Origin: Schlegelella_A sp038318385
Lineage (GTDB): Bacteria; Pseudomonadota; Gammaproteobacteria; Burkholderiales; Burkholderiaceae_C
Length of the DNA stretch: 64,000 nt
Reading direction: 5' to 3'
Assembly (NCBI GenBank): GCA_038318385.1
Contig: JBBQCD010000010.1
Location: forward strand, 25,018-89,017
The translations under genes were made by a program, and so were the position numbers. Positions 27,798-35,477 of this stretch are shown here, in pieces (within the stretch, counting starts at the first letter, position 1; each line of letters opens with the position of its first letter). Under the pieces are notes generated by a model. It saw only the letters and a list, made by a program, of their open reading frames with translations. It did no database searches and had not been told where the DNA came from.

Positions 27798-28433
27798 TCA
27801 GCCTTCGGCGGCGATCTTGCGGAGCGCTTCCTCGAACACCTCCGGGGGCTGACCGCCCTGGATCAGGTGGCGGTCGTTGACGATCACCGACGGCACCGCC
27901 GACACGCCGAGTTCCTGCCAGTGGCGCTCGCGATCGCGCACTTCCTTCGTGAATTCGCCACTCTGCAGCACCGCGCGCGCTCTCTCGACATCGAGACCGG
28001 CTTCACCCGCGAGTTCCAGCAGCACGGCGTGATCGCCCAGGCTGCGGCCTTCGCCGTGATAGGCCTGCAGCAGCGCGCGCTTCAACGCGTGCTGGCGACC
28101 CTCCAGGCCGGCCCAGTGCATCAGGCGGTGGGCATCGAAGGTGTTCCAGACATGGGTGCGCTCGCCGAAGACGAAGCCAACCTCGGCGCCGCGCTCGCGG
28201 ATCCGGGCGCGGTTCTGAGCCAGCTGTTCCGGGCCCAGGCCGTACTTGGCGCGCAGGTACTCGTTCGCGTCGGCGCCTTCGGGCTGCATCGTCGGGTTGA
28301 GCTCGAAGGGCTCGAAGCGCAGTTCGACGGGAATGTCGTCGCCGATGCGATCGAGCGCGCGTTCGAGCGAGGCCAGGCCGACTGCGCACCAGGGGCAGGC
28401 GACGTCGGATACGAATTCGATCTTCATGGTCAT
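27798..28433 (-). CDS. DsbA-family thiol oxidoreductase (FrnE-like)
   Basis: A 211-residue cytoplasmic protein with a thioredoxin-fold active site CPWC at residues 13-16 and the long helical insertion of the FrnE/2-hydroxychromene-2-carboxylate isomerase group (FEPFELNPTMQPEG, ADANEYLRAKYGL). The cis-Pro loop is VSAVPSVIVNDRHLIQGGQPPEVFEEAL. No signal peptide is present. It sits inside the ABC importer operon, with the start overlapping the permease stop by four bases (ATGA), so its production is tied to the transporter. An ATG two codons later (28427) is an alternative start with a better-spaced purine site. A role in reducing or isomerising an imported disulfide or glutathione-linked substrate is my inference. 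Confidence 0.88.
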   Translation of the reverse strand: MTMKIEFVSDVACPWCAVGLASLERALDRIGDDIPVELRFEPFELNPTMQPEGADANEYLRAKYGLGPEQLAQNRARIRERGAEVGFVFGERTHVWNTFDAHRLMHWAGLEGRQHALKRALLQAYHGEGRSLGDHAVLLELAGEAGLDVERARAVLQSGEFTKEVRDRERHWQELGVSAVPSVIVNDRHLIQGGQPPEVFEEALRKIAAEG

Positions 28434-29269
28434 CTCTTTCTTGCGAGTCGCGGGTCGAGCAGGTCGCGCAGCCCGTCTCCCATCAGGTTGAGCCCCAGCA
28501 CCGAGAATGCAATGGCCAGGCCCGGCCAGATCGCCAGCTGTGGCGCCTTGAACATCATGCCCTGGGCCTCGTTGAGCATGCGACCCCAGCTCGGCATCGG
28601 TGGCTGCGTGCCCAGGCCCAGGTAGCTCAGCGCGGCCTCGGCGAGGATGGCGATGGCGAACTGGATGGTCGCCTGGACGATCAGCAGCGAAGCGATGTTC
28701 GGCAGGACGTGCTCGAAGGTGATGCGCCACGCGCCTTTCCCGCACGCCCGGGATGCGAGCACGTACTCGCGCGACCAGATCGCGTTGGCCGCGGAGCGAC
28801 TGACGCGCGCGAACACCGGCACGTTGAAGATGCCGATGGCGATGATGGATGTGAAGAGCCCGGGGCCGTAGATCGCCGTCAGCATGATCGCCGAGAGCAG
28901 TGCCGGGAACGCGAAGGCGAAGTCCGAGAAGCGCATCACCGCTTCCTCGACCCAGCCGCGGCGCGCCGCCGCCAGCAGTCCGAGGGCCACGCCGAAGGCG
29001 ATGCCGATGCCGACGGCGACGATGCCGACGGCGATCGAGTTGCGCGCGCCGACCAGCAGCAGCGAGACCACGTCGCGGCCGAGGCTGTCGGTGCCGAGCC
29101 AGTGGGTCGCGTTCGGCGTCTCCAGACGGTGCGGCACGTCGATGTCGGTGGCCGAGTGCGGTGTCCAGACGAACGACAGGGCCGCCGCGCCGATCAGCAG
29201 CAGCACCAGCGCACCGCCGATCGCGAAGCTCTTGTGGCGCAGCGCGCGCGCGAGCACGCCCTCACGCAT
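28430..29269 (-). CDS. ABC importer permease (OppC/DppC type)
   Basis: A 279-residue membrane protein with about six hydrophobic segments. A first helix begins near residue 16, after a short basic N-terminus. The permease signature region is EYVLASRACGKGAWRITFEHVLPNI (EAA loop with conserved Gly), followed by IQFAIAILAEAALSYLGLGTQPPMPSWGRMLNEAQ, the hallmark of the C-type permease. It pairs with the B-type permease upstream; the two genes overlap by eight bases. Confidence 0.94.
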   Translation of the reverse strand: MREGVLARALRHKSFAIGGALVLLLIGAAALSFVWTPHSATDIDVPHRLETPNATHWLGTDSLGRDVVSLLLVGARNSIAVGIVAVGIGIAFGVALGLLAAARRGWVEEAVMRFSDFAFAFPALLSAIMLTAIYGPGLFTSIIAIGIFNVPVFARVSRSAANAIWSREYVLASRACGKGAWRITFEHVLPNIASLLIVQATIQFAIAILAEAALSYLGLGTQPPMPSWGRMLNEAQGMMFKAPQLAIWPGLAIAFSVLGLNLMGDGLRDLLDPRLARKR

Positions 29270-30254
29270 GGCCGACCTTCAGCCGCGGGTCGACGACGAC
29301 GTAGAGCACGTCGACGACGAAGTTGATGACGATCACCGACGCCGCCAGCAGCATGACGACGTTGCGGACGACGCCTAGGTCGCGGTTGGCGATCGCCTGG
29401 AAGACGAGCCGGCCCAGCCCCGGCAGCGAGAACACGTTCTCGATCACCACCGTGCCGGTGAGGAGGTTGGCGAACTGCAGCCCCATCACCGTCAGCACCG
29501 GGACGAAGGCGTTGCGCAGCACGTGGCGCCACAGCACCGCGCGCCGCGACAGCCCCTTGGCGCGGGCGGTCCGGACGAAGTCCTCGCGCAGCACGTCGAG
29601 CACCGCCGAGCGGGTGATGCGCGCCAGGATCGCAGCCTGCACCACGGCGAGTGCCAGCGCCGGGAGTACCAGCGACTTGAAGGCGGTCCACGCGCCTTCG
29701 TCCCAGCCGGCGAACCCGCCGGCCGAGAACCACTGCAGCTTCACCGCGAAGAGCATGATCAGAAGGATCGCGAACCAGAAGTTCGGGATCGCGAGGCCCG
29801 CCTGGCTGGCCGCCATCACGCCGACGTCCCCGGCGCGGTTGTGGTGCGAGGCGGCATAGATTCCGAGCGCGAGCGCCAGCACGGTGGTGATCGTCATCGC
29901 CATCAGGGCCAGCGGCACCGTGACCGCCAGGCGCTCGACGATCAGTTCGGCGATCGGCGTGTCATAGGACGCGCTGATGCCGAGGTCGCCGGTCACCAGG
30001 CCGTGGACCCAGCCGGCATAACGCTCGAGCGGCGGCCGGTCGAGGCCGAGCCTGACCGTCAGCGCCTGCACCGCCTCGGGCGTGGCGGTGGCGCCGAGCA
30101 TGACCTCGGCGGCATTGCCGGGCAGGACATCGAGGACGGCGAAGATGACCGCCGACGCCGCGAACAGGGTCGCGAGGAACGTCGCGAAGCGCTTGAGAAG
30201 GAAGATGCTGATGGCGGGCCCGGACCGTGAGTACGAGTGAATATGATGGCGCAA
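29262..30254 (-). CDS. ABC importer permease (OppB/DppB type)
   Basis: A 330-residue protein with six predicted helices. The N-terminal helix begins at about residue 16 (ISIFLLKRFATFLATLFA), the typical DppB opening, followed by a large periplasmic loop with PGNAAEVMLGATATPEAVQALTVRLGLD. The EAA loop is DVLREDFVRTARAKGLSRRAVLWRHVLRNA. The start ATG at 30254 lies in the gap shared with the divergent aldehyde dehydrogenase gene. It is the first gene of the minus-strand importer operon. Confidence 0.92.
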   Translation of the reverse strand: MRHHIHSYSRSGPAISIFLLKRFATFLATLFAASAVIFAVLDVLPGNAAEVMLGATATPEAVQALTVRLGLDRPPLERYAGWVHGLVTGDLGISASYDTPIAELIVERLAVTVPLALMAMTITTVLALALGIYAASHHNRAGDVGVMAASQAGLAIPNFWFAILLIMLFAVKLQWFSAGGFAGWDEGAWTAFKSLVLPALALAVVQAAILARITRSAVLDVLREDFVRTARAKGLSRRAVLWRHVLRNAFVPVLTVMGLQFANLLTGTVVIENVFSLPGLGRLVFQAIANRDLGVVRNVVMLLAASVIVINFVVDVLYVVVDPRLKVGHA

Positions 30255-30304
30255 ATCCGGCCGCGTCGAAGCGCGGCGGTCCGTCCAGCCGCGAGGTGCA
30301 CCCC

Positions 30305-31762
30305 ATGTCCCACGAGATTCCCTTCGATTCGAGCCGGCTCTTGATCGGCGGCGCCTGGCGCGACGCCGACGGCGGCGCCACCCTCACGCTCGAGAATCCC
30401 TCCGACGGCAGCACGCTCGCACCGATCGCGCGCGGCGGCACGGCCGATGTCGACGCCGCGGTCGCGGCCGCGCGCGCCGCGCTCGACGGCGCCTGGGGCG
30501 CGCTCACCGCGGCCGAGCGCGGCCGCGTCCTCGGCGCGATCGGTCGCAAGGTGCTGGAGAACGTCGACCTGCTGGCCCGGCTGGAGGCGCTCGATGTCGG
30601 CAAGCCGCTGAAGCAGGGCCGCGCCGATGCGATCGCGCTGGCGCGCTATCTCGAGTTCTACGGCGGCGCCGCCGACAAGGTCCACGGTGCGACCTTGCCC
30701 TACCTCAACGGTTACACCGCCCTCACGCTGCGCGAGCCGCACGGCGTCACCGGCCACATCGTGCCGTGGAACTACCCGATGCAGATCGTCGGCCGCAGTG
30801 TCGGTGCGGCGCTGGCGATGGGCAACGCCTGCGTGTTGAAGCCTGCCGAGGAGGCCTGCCTGACGGTGCTGGCGTTCGCCCGAATCGCCGAGGAGGCCGG
30901 CCTGCCCGCTGGCGCGCTGAACGTCGTGACCGGGCTCGGCGAGGAAGCCGGGGCGGCGCTGTCGGCGCATCCCGGCATCAACCACATCTCCTTCACCGGC
31001 TCGGTCGCCACCGGCATGCTGGTGCAGATCGCGGCGGCGAAGAGTGCGGTGCCGGTCACGCTCGAGCTCGGCGGCAAGAGCCCGCAGGTCGTGTTCGCCG
31101 ACGCCGACCTCGATGCCGCGCTGCCGTTCCTCGTCAACGCCGGCATCCAGAACGCCGGGCAGACGTGCTCGGCAGCGTCGCGCATCCTGGTGCAGCGGCC
31201 GGTGCTGGACGCGGTGCGGTCGCGCATGGCCGAACGCTATCGCGCGCTGAAGGTCGGGCCGGCGCTCGACGACCTCGACGTCGGCCCGGTGATCTCGCGG
31301 CGCCAGCAGGACGTCGTCGAGCACTACCTCGGCGTCGCCCGTGACGGCGGCCTGCGCATCGCCGCGCAGGCCGAGCTCGTCGGCCATGCGCCGCGCACCG
31401 GCCACTACGTGCGGCCCACGCTCCTCGACGACGTGCCGGCTGCCCATGCACTCGCACAGGAGGAGATCTTCGGCCCGGTGCAGGTGCTGATCGCCTTCGA
31501 CGACGAGGCCGAGGCCCTGCGCATCGCCAATGGCACCGCCTACGGGCTCGTCGCCGGCGTCTGGACGCGCGACGGCGCGCGCCAGATGCGGATGGCGAGG
31601 AAGCTTCAGTGCGGGCAGGTCTTCATCAACAACTATGGCGCCGGCGGCGGCGTCGAGCTGCCGTTCGGCGGCGTCAAGCATTCGGGCCACGGCCGCGAGA
31701 AGGGCTTCGAGGCGCTGTATGGTTTCTCGACGCTGAAGACCGTCGCCATCCATCACGGCTGA
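30305..31762 (+). CDS. NAD(P)-dependent aldehyde dehydrogenase
   Basis: A 485-residue enzyme of the ALDH superfamily. Asn155 (PWNYP), general base Glu254 (TLELGGKSP) and nucleophile Cys288 (GQTCSAASR) are in place, together with the SFTGSVATG cofactor loop and the C-terminal ELPFGGVKHSGHGREKG motif. It oxidises an aldehyde to its carboxylate; the substrate is not predictable from sequence, but betaine-aldehyde-like and other non-acylating members look similar. The ATG used has no strong ribosome site; an in-frame start at 30227 would overlap the divergent permease. It heads the operon ALDH, SDR, methylsuccinyl-CoA-dehydrogenase-like, mesaconyl-CoA transferase-like. Confidence 0.93.
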   Translation: MSHEIPFDSSRLLIGGAWRDADGGATLTLENPSDGSTLAPIARGGTADVDAAVAAARAALDGAWGALTAAERGRVLGAIGRKVLENVDLLARLEALDVGKPLKQGRADAIALARYLEFYGGAADKVHGATLPYLNGYTALTLREPHGVTGHIVPWNYPMQIVGRSVGAALAMGNACVLKPAEEACLTVLAFARIAEEAGLPAGALNVVTGLGEEAGAALSAHPGINHISFTGSVATGMLVQIAAAKSAVPVTLELGGKSPQVVFADADLDAALPFLVNAGIQNAGQTCSAASRILVQRPVLDAVRSRMAERYRALKVGPALDDLDVGPVISRRQQDVVEHYLGVARDGGLRIAAQAELVGHAPRTGHYVRPTLLDDVPAAHALAQEEIFGPVQVLIAFDDEAEALRIANGTAYGLVAGVWTRDGARQMRMARKLQCGQVFINNYGAGGGVELPFGGVKHSGHGREKGFEALYGFSTLKTVAIHHG

Positions 31763-31805
31763 ACGAAACGTGCCCGACGACGGAAGAACAGAACAAGGAA
31801 CCACG

Positions 31806-32552
31806 ATGAGACTCGAAGGAAAGATCGCGATCGTCACCGGAGGCGGCTCGGGCTTCGGCGAAGGCATCGCCACCAAGTTCATTGCCGAGGGTGCGCGCGT
31901 GCTGATCGCCGACCGCGACCCGGCCGGCGGCGAGCGCGTCGCCGAAGCGCTCGGCGCGAATGCCCGCAGTCTGAAGGTCGACGTCTCCAAGGCTGCCGAC
32001 GTCAAGGCGATGGTCGACGCCGCGCAAGACCTCTTCGGCGGGCTCGACATCCTCGTCAACAACGCCGGCATGGGACACGTGCCGCAGCCGCTCGAGGGCC
32101 TGGGCGAAGACGACTTCGACCGCATCTTCGCGGTCAACATGAAATCGATCTACCTCGGCGCACGCGCCGTCGTGCCGCGCTTCAAGGCGCAGAAGGGCGG
32201 GGTCATCCTGAACGTCGCCAGCACCGCCGGCGTCAGCCCGCGGCCACGCCTGACCTGGTACAACGCCAGCAAGGGCTGGGTCATCACGGCGACGCGCTCC
32301 ATGGCCGTCGAACTGGCACCCTTCGGCATCCGCGTCGTCGCCCTGAACCCGGTGGCCGGCGAGACCCCGATGCTGAAGACCTTCATGGGCGAGGACACGC
32401 CGGAGATGCGCGCGAAATTCCTCGCGACCATCCCGATCGGTCGCTTCTCGACCCCCGAGGACCTCGGCAACGCCGCCTGCTTCCTCTGCAGCGACGAGGC
32501 CAGCATGATCACCGGCGTGGCGATGGAAGTCGACGGGGGCCGCTGCATCTGA
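31806..32552 (+). CDS. SDR family oxidoreductase
   Basis: A 248-residue classical short-chain dehydrogenase. The dinucleotide motif TGGGSGFG is at 11-18, the structural NNAG at 85-88, and the catalytic Ser139, Tyr152 and Lys156 are in VASTAG and YNASK. The N-terminal IADRD acidic end of strand 2 favours NAD. It ends with the family's GVAMEVDGGRCI. The preferred substrate, a hydroxy acid, diol or 3-hydroxyacyl compound, cannot be told from sequence. AAGGA lies upstream of the ATG. The last base of the stop codon is the first base of the next start (TGATG). Confidence 0.92.
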   Translation: MRLEGKIAIVTGGGSGFGEGIATKFIAEGARVLIADRDPAGGERVAEALGANARSLKVDVSKAADVKAMVDAAQDLFGGLDILVNNAGMGHVPQPLEGLGEDDFDRIFAVNMKSIYLGARAVVPRFKAQKGGVILNVASTAGVSPRPRLTWYNASKGWVITATRSMAVELAPFGIRVVALNPVAGETPMLKTFMGEDTPEMRAKFLATIPIGRFSTPEDLGNAACFLCSDEASMITGVAMEVDGGRCI

Positions 32553-34222
32553 TGGTGACGCCGGCCTCGCCCGCGGCTGCGCAGCGCCTGCTGGGGGCAC
32601 TTCGGACCGAATTCGAGACCGTGGCGGCCGCGCTCGCGCAGGCCTGCGCCGCCGAGGGGGTGTTGCGCGCCGACTTGCTCGACGAGCGCCAGCTGGCGAG
32701 CTACGAGCTCGCCCTCGGCGCGGCCGAGCTGCTCGCGGCGGAGACCAGCCTGGCCGAGGTACTCGGCGCCGACGAGCTGGAGATGCGGCTGGCGCTCGTC
32801 TTTGTGGCCGATGCGATCGCCGCGGTGCTCACCCGGCTGGATGCCATCGCCCTCGAACTCGAGCTGTCGCTGCCCGGTCTCGACGTTCTGACGGCAGGCG
32901 CCGACTGGCGCGCGCTGCGCCAGGCGACGACCACCGGCCCGGCCCTGTCACGTCTCGGCGCGGAGCTGGCCAGCACCTCCACCGAGATCGGTCGGGTCGC
33001 CCTCGACGAACCGCTGGCGCTCGCCCAGGAGGCCTTCCGTCGATTCGCCGCCGACGTGGTCGCGCCGCAGGCCGAAGCCATTCACCGCCACGACCTGACG
33101 GTGCCGGAGTCGTTGCTCGGGCCGCTGCGCGAGATGGGGGTTTTCGGCCTGTCGATCCCCGAGCGCTACGGGGGCAGTCGCTCGAACGACCGCGACGACA
33201 CGCAGTTGATGCTGGTCGTGACCGAAGCGCTGTCGGAAGCGTCGCTGGCCGCGGCCGGCAGCCTCATCACCCGTCCCGAGATCCTCGCCCGGGCGCTGCT
33301 TGTCGGCGGCACCGAGGCTCAGCGCGAGCACTGGCTGCCCCAGCTGGCGCGCGGCGAGCCGCTGTGTGCGATCGCCATCACCGAGCCGGACTACGGCTCC
33401 GACGTCGCCAGTCTGGCGCTGCGCGCCACCCGCGCCGAGGATGGCGGGTGGCGCCTCGACGGCGCCAAGACCTGGTGCACCTTCGCCGGCAAGGCGGGCC
33501 TGCTGATGGTCGTCGCCCGCACCGACCCGGATCGTGCCGCCGGGCACCGCGGGCTCAGCGTCTTCCTGGTGGAAAAGCCTTCGGAACCTGGCCATGCGTT
33601 CGAGGTCGTGCAGCCCGGCGGTGGCCGGCTCGTCGGCAAGGCGATCCCGACGATCGGCTATCGCGGCATGCATTCGTTCGACCTCGCGTTCGACGGTTTT
33701 CGCGTGCCGGCAGCCAACCTGCTCGGCGGCGAGGCCGGGCTCGGCCGTGGCTTCTATTCGACGATGGCCGGCATGACCGGCGGACGGATGCAGACGGCGG
33801 CCCGGGCCTGCGGGGTGATGCGCGCCGCCCTGCGTGCGGCCATCCGCTATGCCAACGACCGGCGGGTCTTCGGCGCGGCGCTGGTGGACTACGCGCTGAC
33901 GCGTGCCAAGCTGGCGCGGATGGCGGCGCTCTACGCGGCCTGCCGGCGCCTGGCCCACCACGTCGGGCGCCTGCTCGACGCCGGCGGCGGCCGCATGGAA
34001 GCGAGCCTTGTCAAGCTGCTCGCCTGCCGCTCGGCCGAGAGCGTGACCCGCGAAGCCGTGCAGATCCACGGCGGCATGGGCTATGCCGAGGAGTCGCCCG
34101 TCAGCCGCTATTTCGTCGATGCCCGCGTGTTGTCGATCTTCGAAGGCGCCGAGGAGACGCTGGCGCTGAAGGTCGTTGCCCGCAGCCTGCTCGAGGACGC
34201 GCTGCGGCGCGCGCCGCGTTGA
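32552..34222 (+). CDS. mcd: Long acyl-CoA dehydrogenase, (2S)-methylsuccinyl-CoA dehydrogenase type
   Basis: A 556-residue flavoprotein, about 170 residues longer than ordinary acyl-CoA dehydrogenases because of an all-helical N-terminal extension (residues 1-155). An added N-terminal domain of this kind is known for (2S)-methylsuccinyl-CoA dehydrogenase of the ethylmalonyl-CoA pathway. The core then shows AITEPDYGSDVASLALRA, the FAD/substrate segment TWCTFAGKAGLLMVVART, MTGGRMQTAARACGVMRAALRAAIRYANDRRVFG, QIHGGMGYAEESPVSRYFVDARVLSIFEGAEETLALKV, with the catalytic Glu most likely Glu531. The adjacent gene is a mesaconyl-CoA isomerase-type CoA transferase, whose substrate is the Mcd product, which strengthens the call. 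Without that neighbour I would call it only a long acyl-CoA dehydrogenase. Confidence 0.72.
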   Translation: MVTPASPAAAQRLLGALRTEFETVAAALAQACAAEGVLRADLLDERQLASYELALGAAELLAAETSLAEVLGADELEMRLALVFVADAIAAVLTRLDAIALELELSLPGLDVLTAGADWRALRQATTTGPALSRLGAELASTSTEIGRVALDEPLALAQEAFRRFAADVVAPQAEAIHRHDLTVPESLLGPLREMGVFGLSIPERYGGSRSNDRDDTQLMLVVTEALSEASLAAAGSLITRPEILARALLVGGTEAQREHWLPQLARGEPLCAIAITEPDYGSDVASLALRATRAEDGGWRLDGAKTWCTFAGKAGLLMVVARTDPDRAAGHRGLSVFLVEKPSEPGHAFEVVQPGGGRLVGKAIPTIGYRGMHSFDLAFDGFRVPAANLLGGEAGLGRGFYSTMAGMTGGRMQTAARACGVMRAALRAAIRYANDRRVFGAALVDYALTRAKLARMAALYAACRRLAHHVGRLLDAGGGRMEASLVKLLACRSAESVTREAVQIHGGMGYAEESPVSRYFVDARVLSIFEGAEETLALKVVARSLLEDALRRAPR

Positions 34223-35460
34223 TGCAGGACGCATCCGCGCCTGCGGGGGTGCCGGCGCAGATCCTCGCCGGCATGCGCGTCGTCGAGGCCGCGGCTTTCG
34301 TCGCCGCGCCGCTCGGCGGCATGACGCTGGCGCAGCTCGGCGCCGACGTCATTCGCATCGACACCCTGGGCGGCGGCCTCGACCAGCGCCGCTGGCCGGT
34401 GACCGACGACGGTGTGAGCCTGTTCTGGTGCGGCTTGAACAAGGCCAAGCGTTCGGTCGCGCTCGACCTCTCCTCGGCAGAAGGGCGCGAGCTTGCCGCC
34501 GCGATCGTCTGCGCCCCGGGCGACGACGCCGGCATGTTCCTGACGAACTTCCCGCCGCGCGGTTGGCTCGCCTACGAGGCGCTGTCGGCGCGGCGGCCCG
34601 ACCTGATCCAGCTGACGCTGCAGGGCGACCGCCACGGCGGCTCGGCGGTCGACTACACCGTCAACGCGCGCATGGGCGTGCCGTATTTCACCGGCGTCGG
34701 CGACGCGTCGACTGCGGTCAACCATGTGCTGCCGGCGTGGGATCTGGTCACCGGCCAGATGATCGCGACCGGGCTGCTCGCCGCAGAGCGCCACCGACGC
34801 CTGAAAGGGCACGGCCAGCACATCAAACTGGCGCTCGAGGACATGGCGCTTGCCGTCATGGGCCATCTCGGCTTCATCGCCGAGGCTCAGCTCGGGCGGC
34901 CGCGCCAGCGCCACGGCAACGACCTCTTCGGCGCCTTCGGCAAGGACTTCGCTTGCGCCGACGGCGTTCGCGTGATGGTCGTCGGCCTCACGCGCAAGCA
35001 GTGGCGGGCGCTGTGCGCGGCCACCGCGCTCGCTCCGGCGATGCAGTCGCTCGGTGCGCGGCTCGGGCTGGACCTCGACCGTGAGGGCGATCGGTTCATC
35101 GCCCGCGAGCCGATCGGCGCCGAAGTCGGCGCCTGGATCGCGGCGCGTCCCTTCGCGACCGTGGCCGCGGCCTTCGGTGCGCACGGCGTCTGCTGGGGCC
35201 GCTACCAGACCGTCGGCGAGCTCGTGGCCGACGATCCCGCATGCTCGACCGCGAACCCGATGTTCGCCAGCGTCGAGCAGCCCGGCGTCGGCCGCTACCT
35301 GATGCCGGGCCTGCCGCTCGATTTCTCGGCGCTGCCGCGGAGCCCACCGCGGCCTGCGCCACGCCTCGGCGAGCACACGGAGGAAGTGCTGGCGGAACTG
35401 CTCGGCGTGGACGGCGGTGCCTTCGGCCGGCTCCACGACAAGGGCGTCGTCGGCGGCTGA
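34222..35460 (+). CDS. mct: Class III CoA-transferase, 2-methylfumaryl-CoA (mesaconyl-CoA) isomerase type
   Basis: A 412-residue family III CoA-transferase. The opening MRVVEAAAFVAAPLGGMTLAQLGADVIRID, then GGGLDQRRWPVTDDGVSLFWCGLNKAKRSVALDL and NHVLPAWDLVTGQM match the 2-methylfumaryl-CoA isomerase group, which moves CoA within mesaconate between its C1 and C4 carboxyls. Asp174 would be the catalytic Asp that forms the acyl-enzyme anhydride. In Chloroflexus the enzyme belongs to the 3-hydroxypropionate bicycle; here it follows a methylsuccinyl-CoA dehydrogenase-like gene, whose product would be its substrate. The ATG overlaps the preceding stop by one base. A hairpin spans its own stop codon. 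Confidence 0.75.
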   Translation: MQDASAPAGVPAQILAGMRVVEAAAFVAAPLGGMTLAQLGADVIRIDTLGGGLDQRRWPVTDDGVSLFWCGLNKAKRSVALDLSSAEGRELAAAIVCAPGDDAGMFLTNFPPRGWLAYEALSARRPDLIQLTLQGDRHGGSAVDYTVNARMGVPYFTGVGDASTAVNHVLPAWDLVTGQMIATGLLAAERHRRLKGHGQHIKLALEDMALAVMGHLGFIAEAQLGRPRQRHGNDLFGAFGKDFACADGVRVMVVGLTRKQWRALCAATALAPAMQSLGARLGLDLDREGDRFIAREPIGAEVGAWIAARPFATVAAAFGAHGVCWGRYQTVGELVADDPACSTANPMFASVEQPGVGRYLMPGLPLDFSALPRSPPRPAPRLGEHTEEVLAELLGVDGGAFGRLHDKGVVGG

Positions 35461-35477
35461 GGCGCGTGCCGCCTCAG
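35457..35477. terminator. Bidirectional hairpin across the mct and glcF stop codons
   Basis: CTGAGGCG at 35457-35464 pairs perfectly with CGCCTCAG at 35470-35477 around a five-base loop. Both convergent stop codons lie inside the structure, so it can end transcription from either side. Confidence 0.6.
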
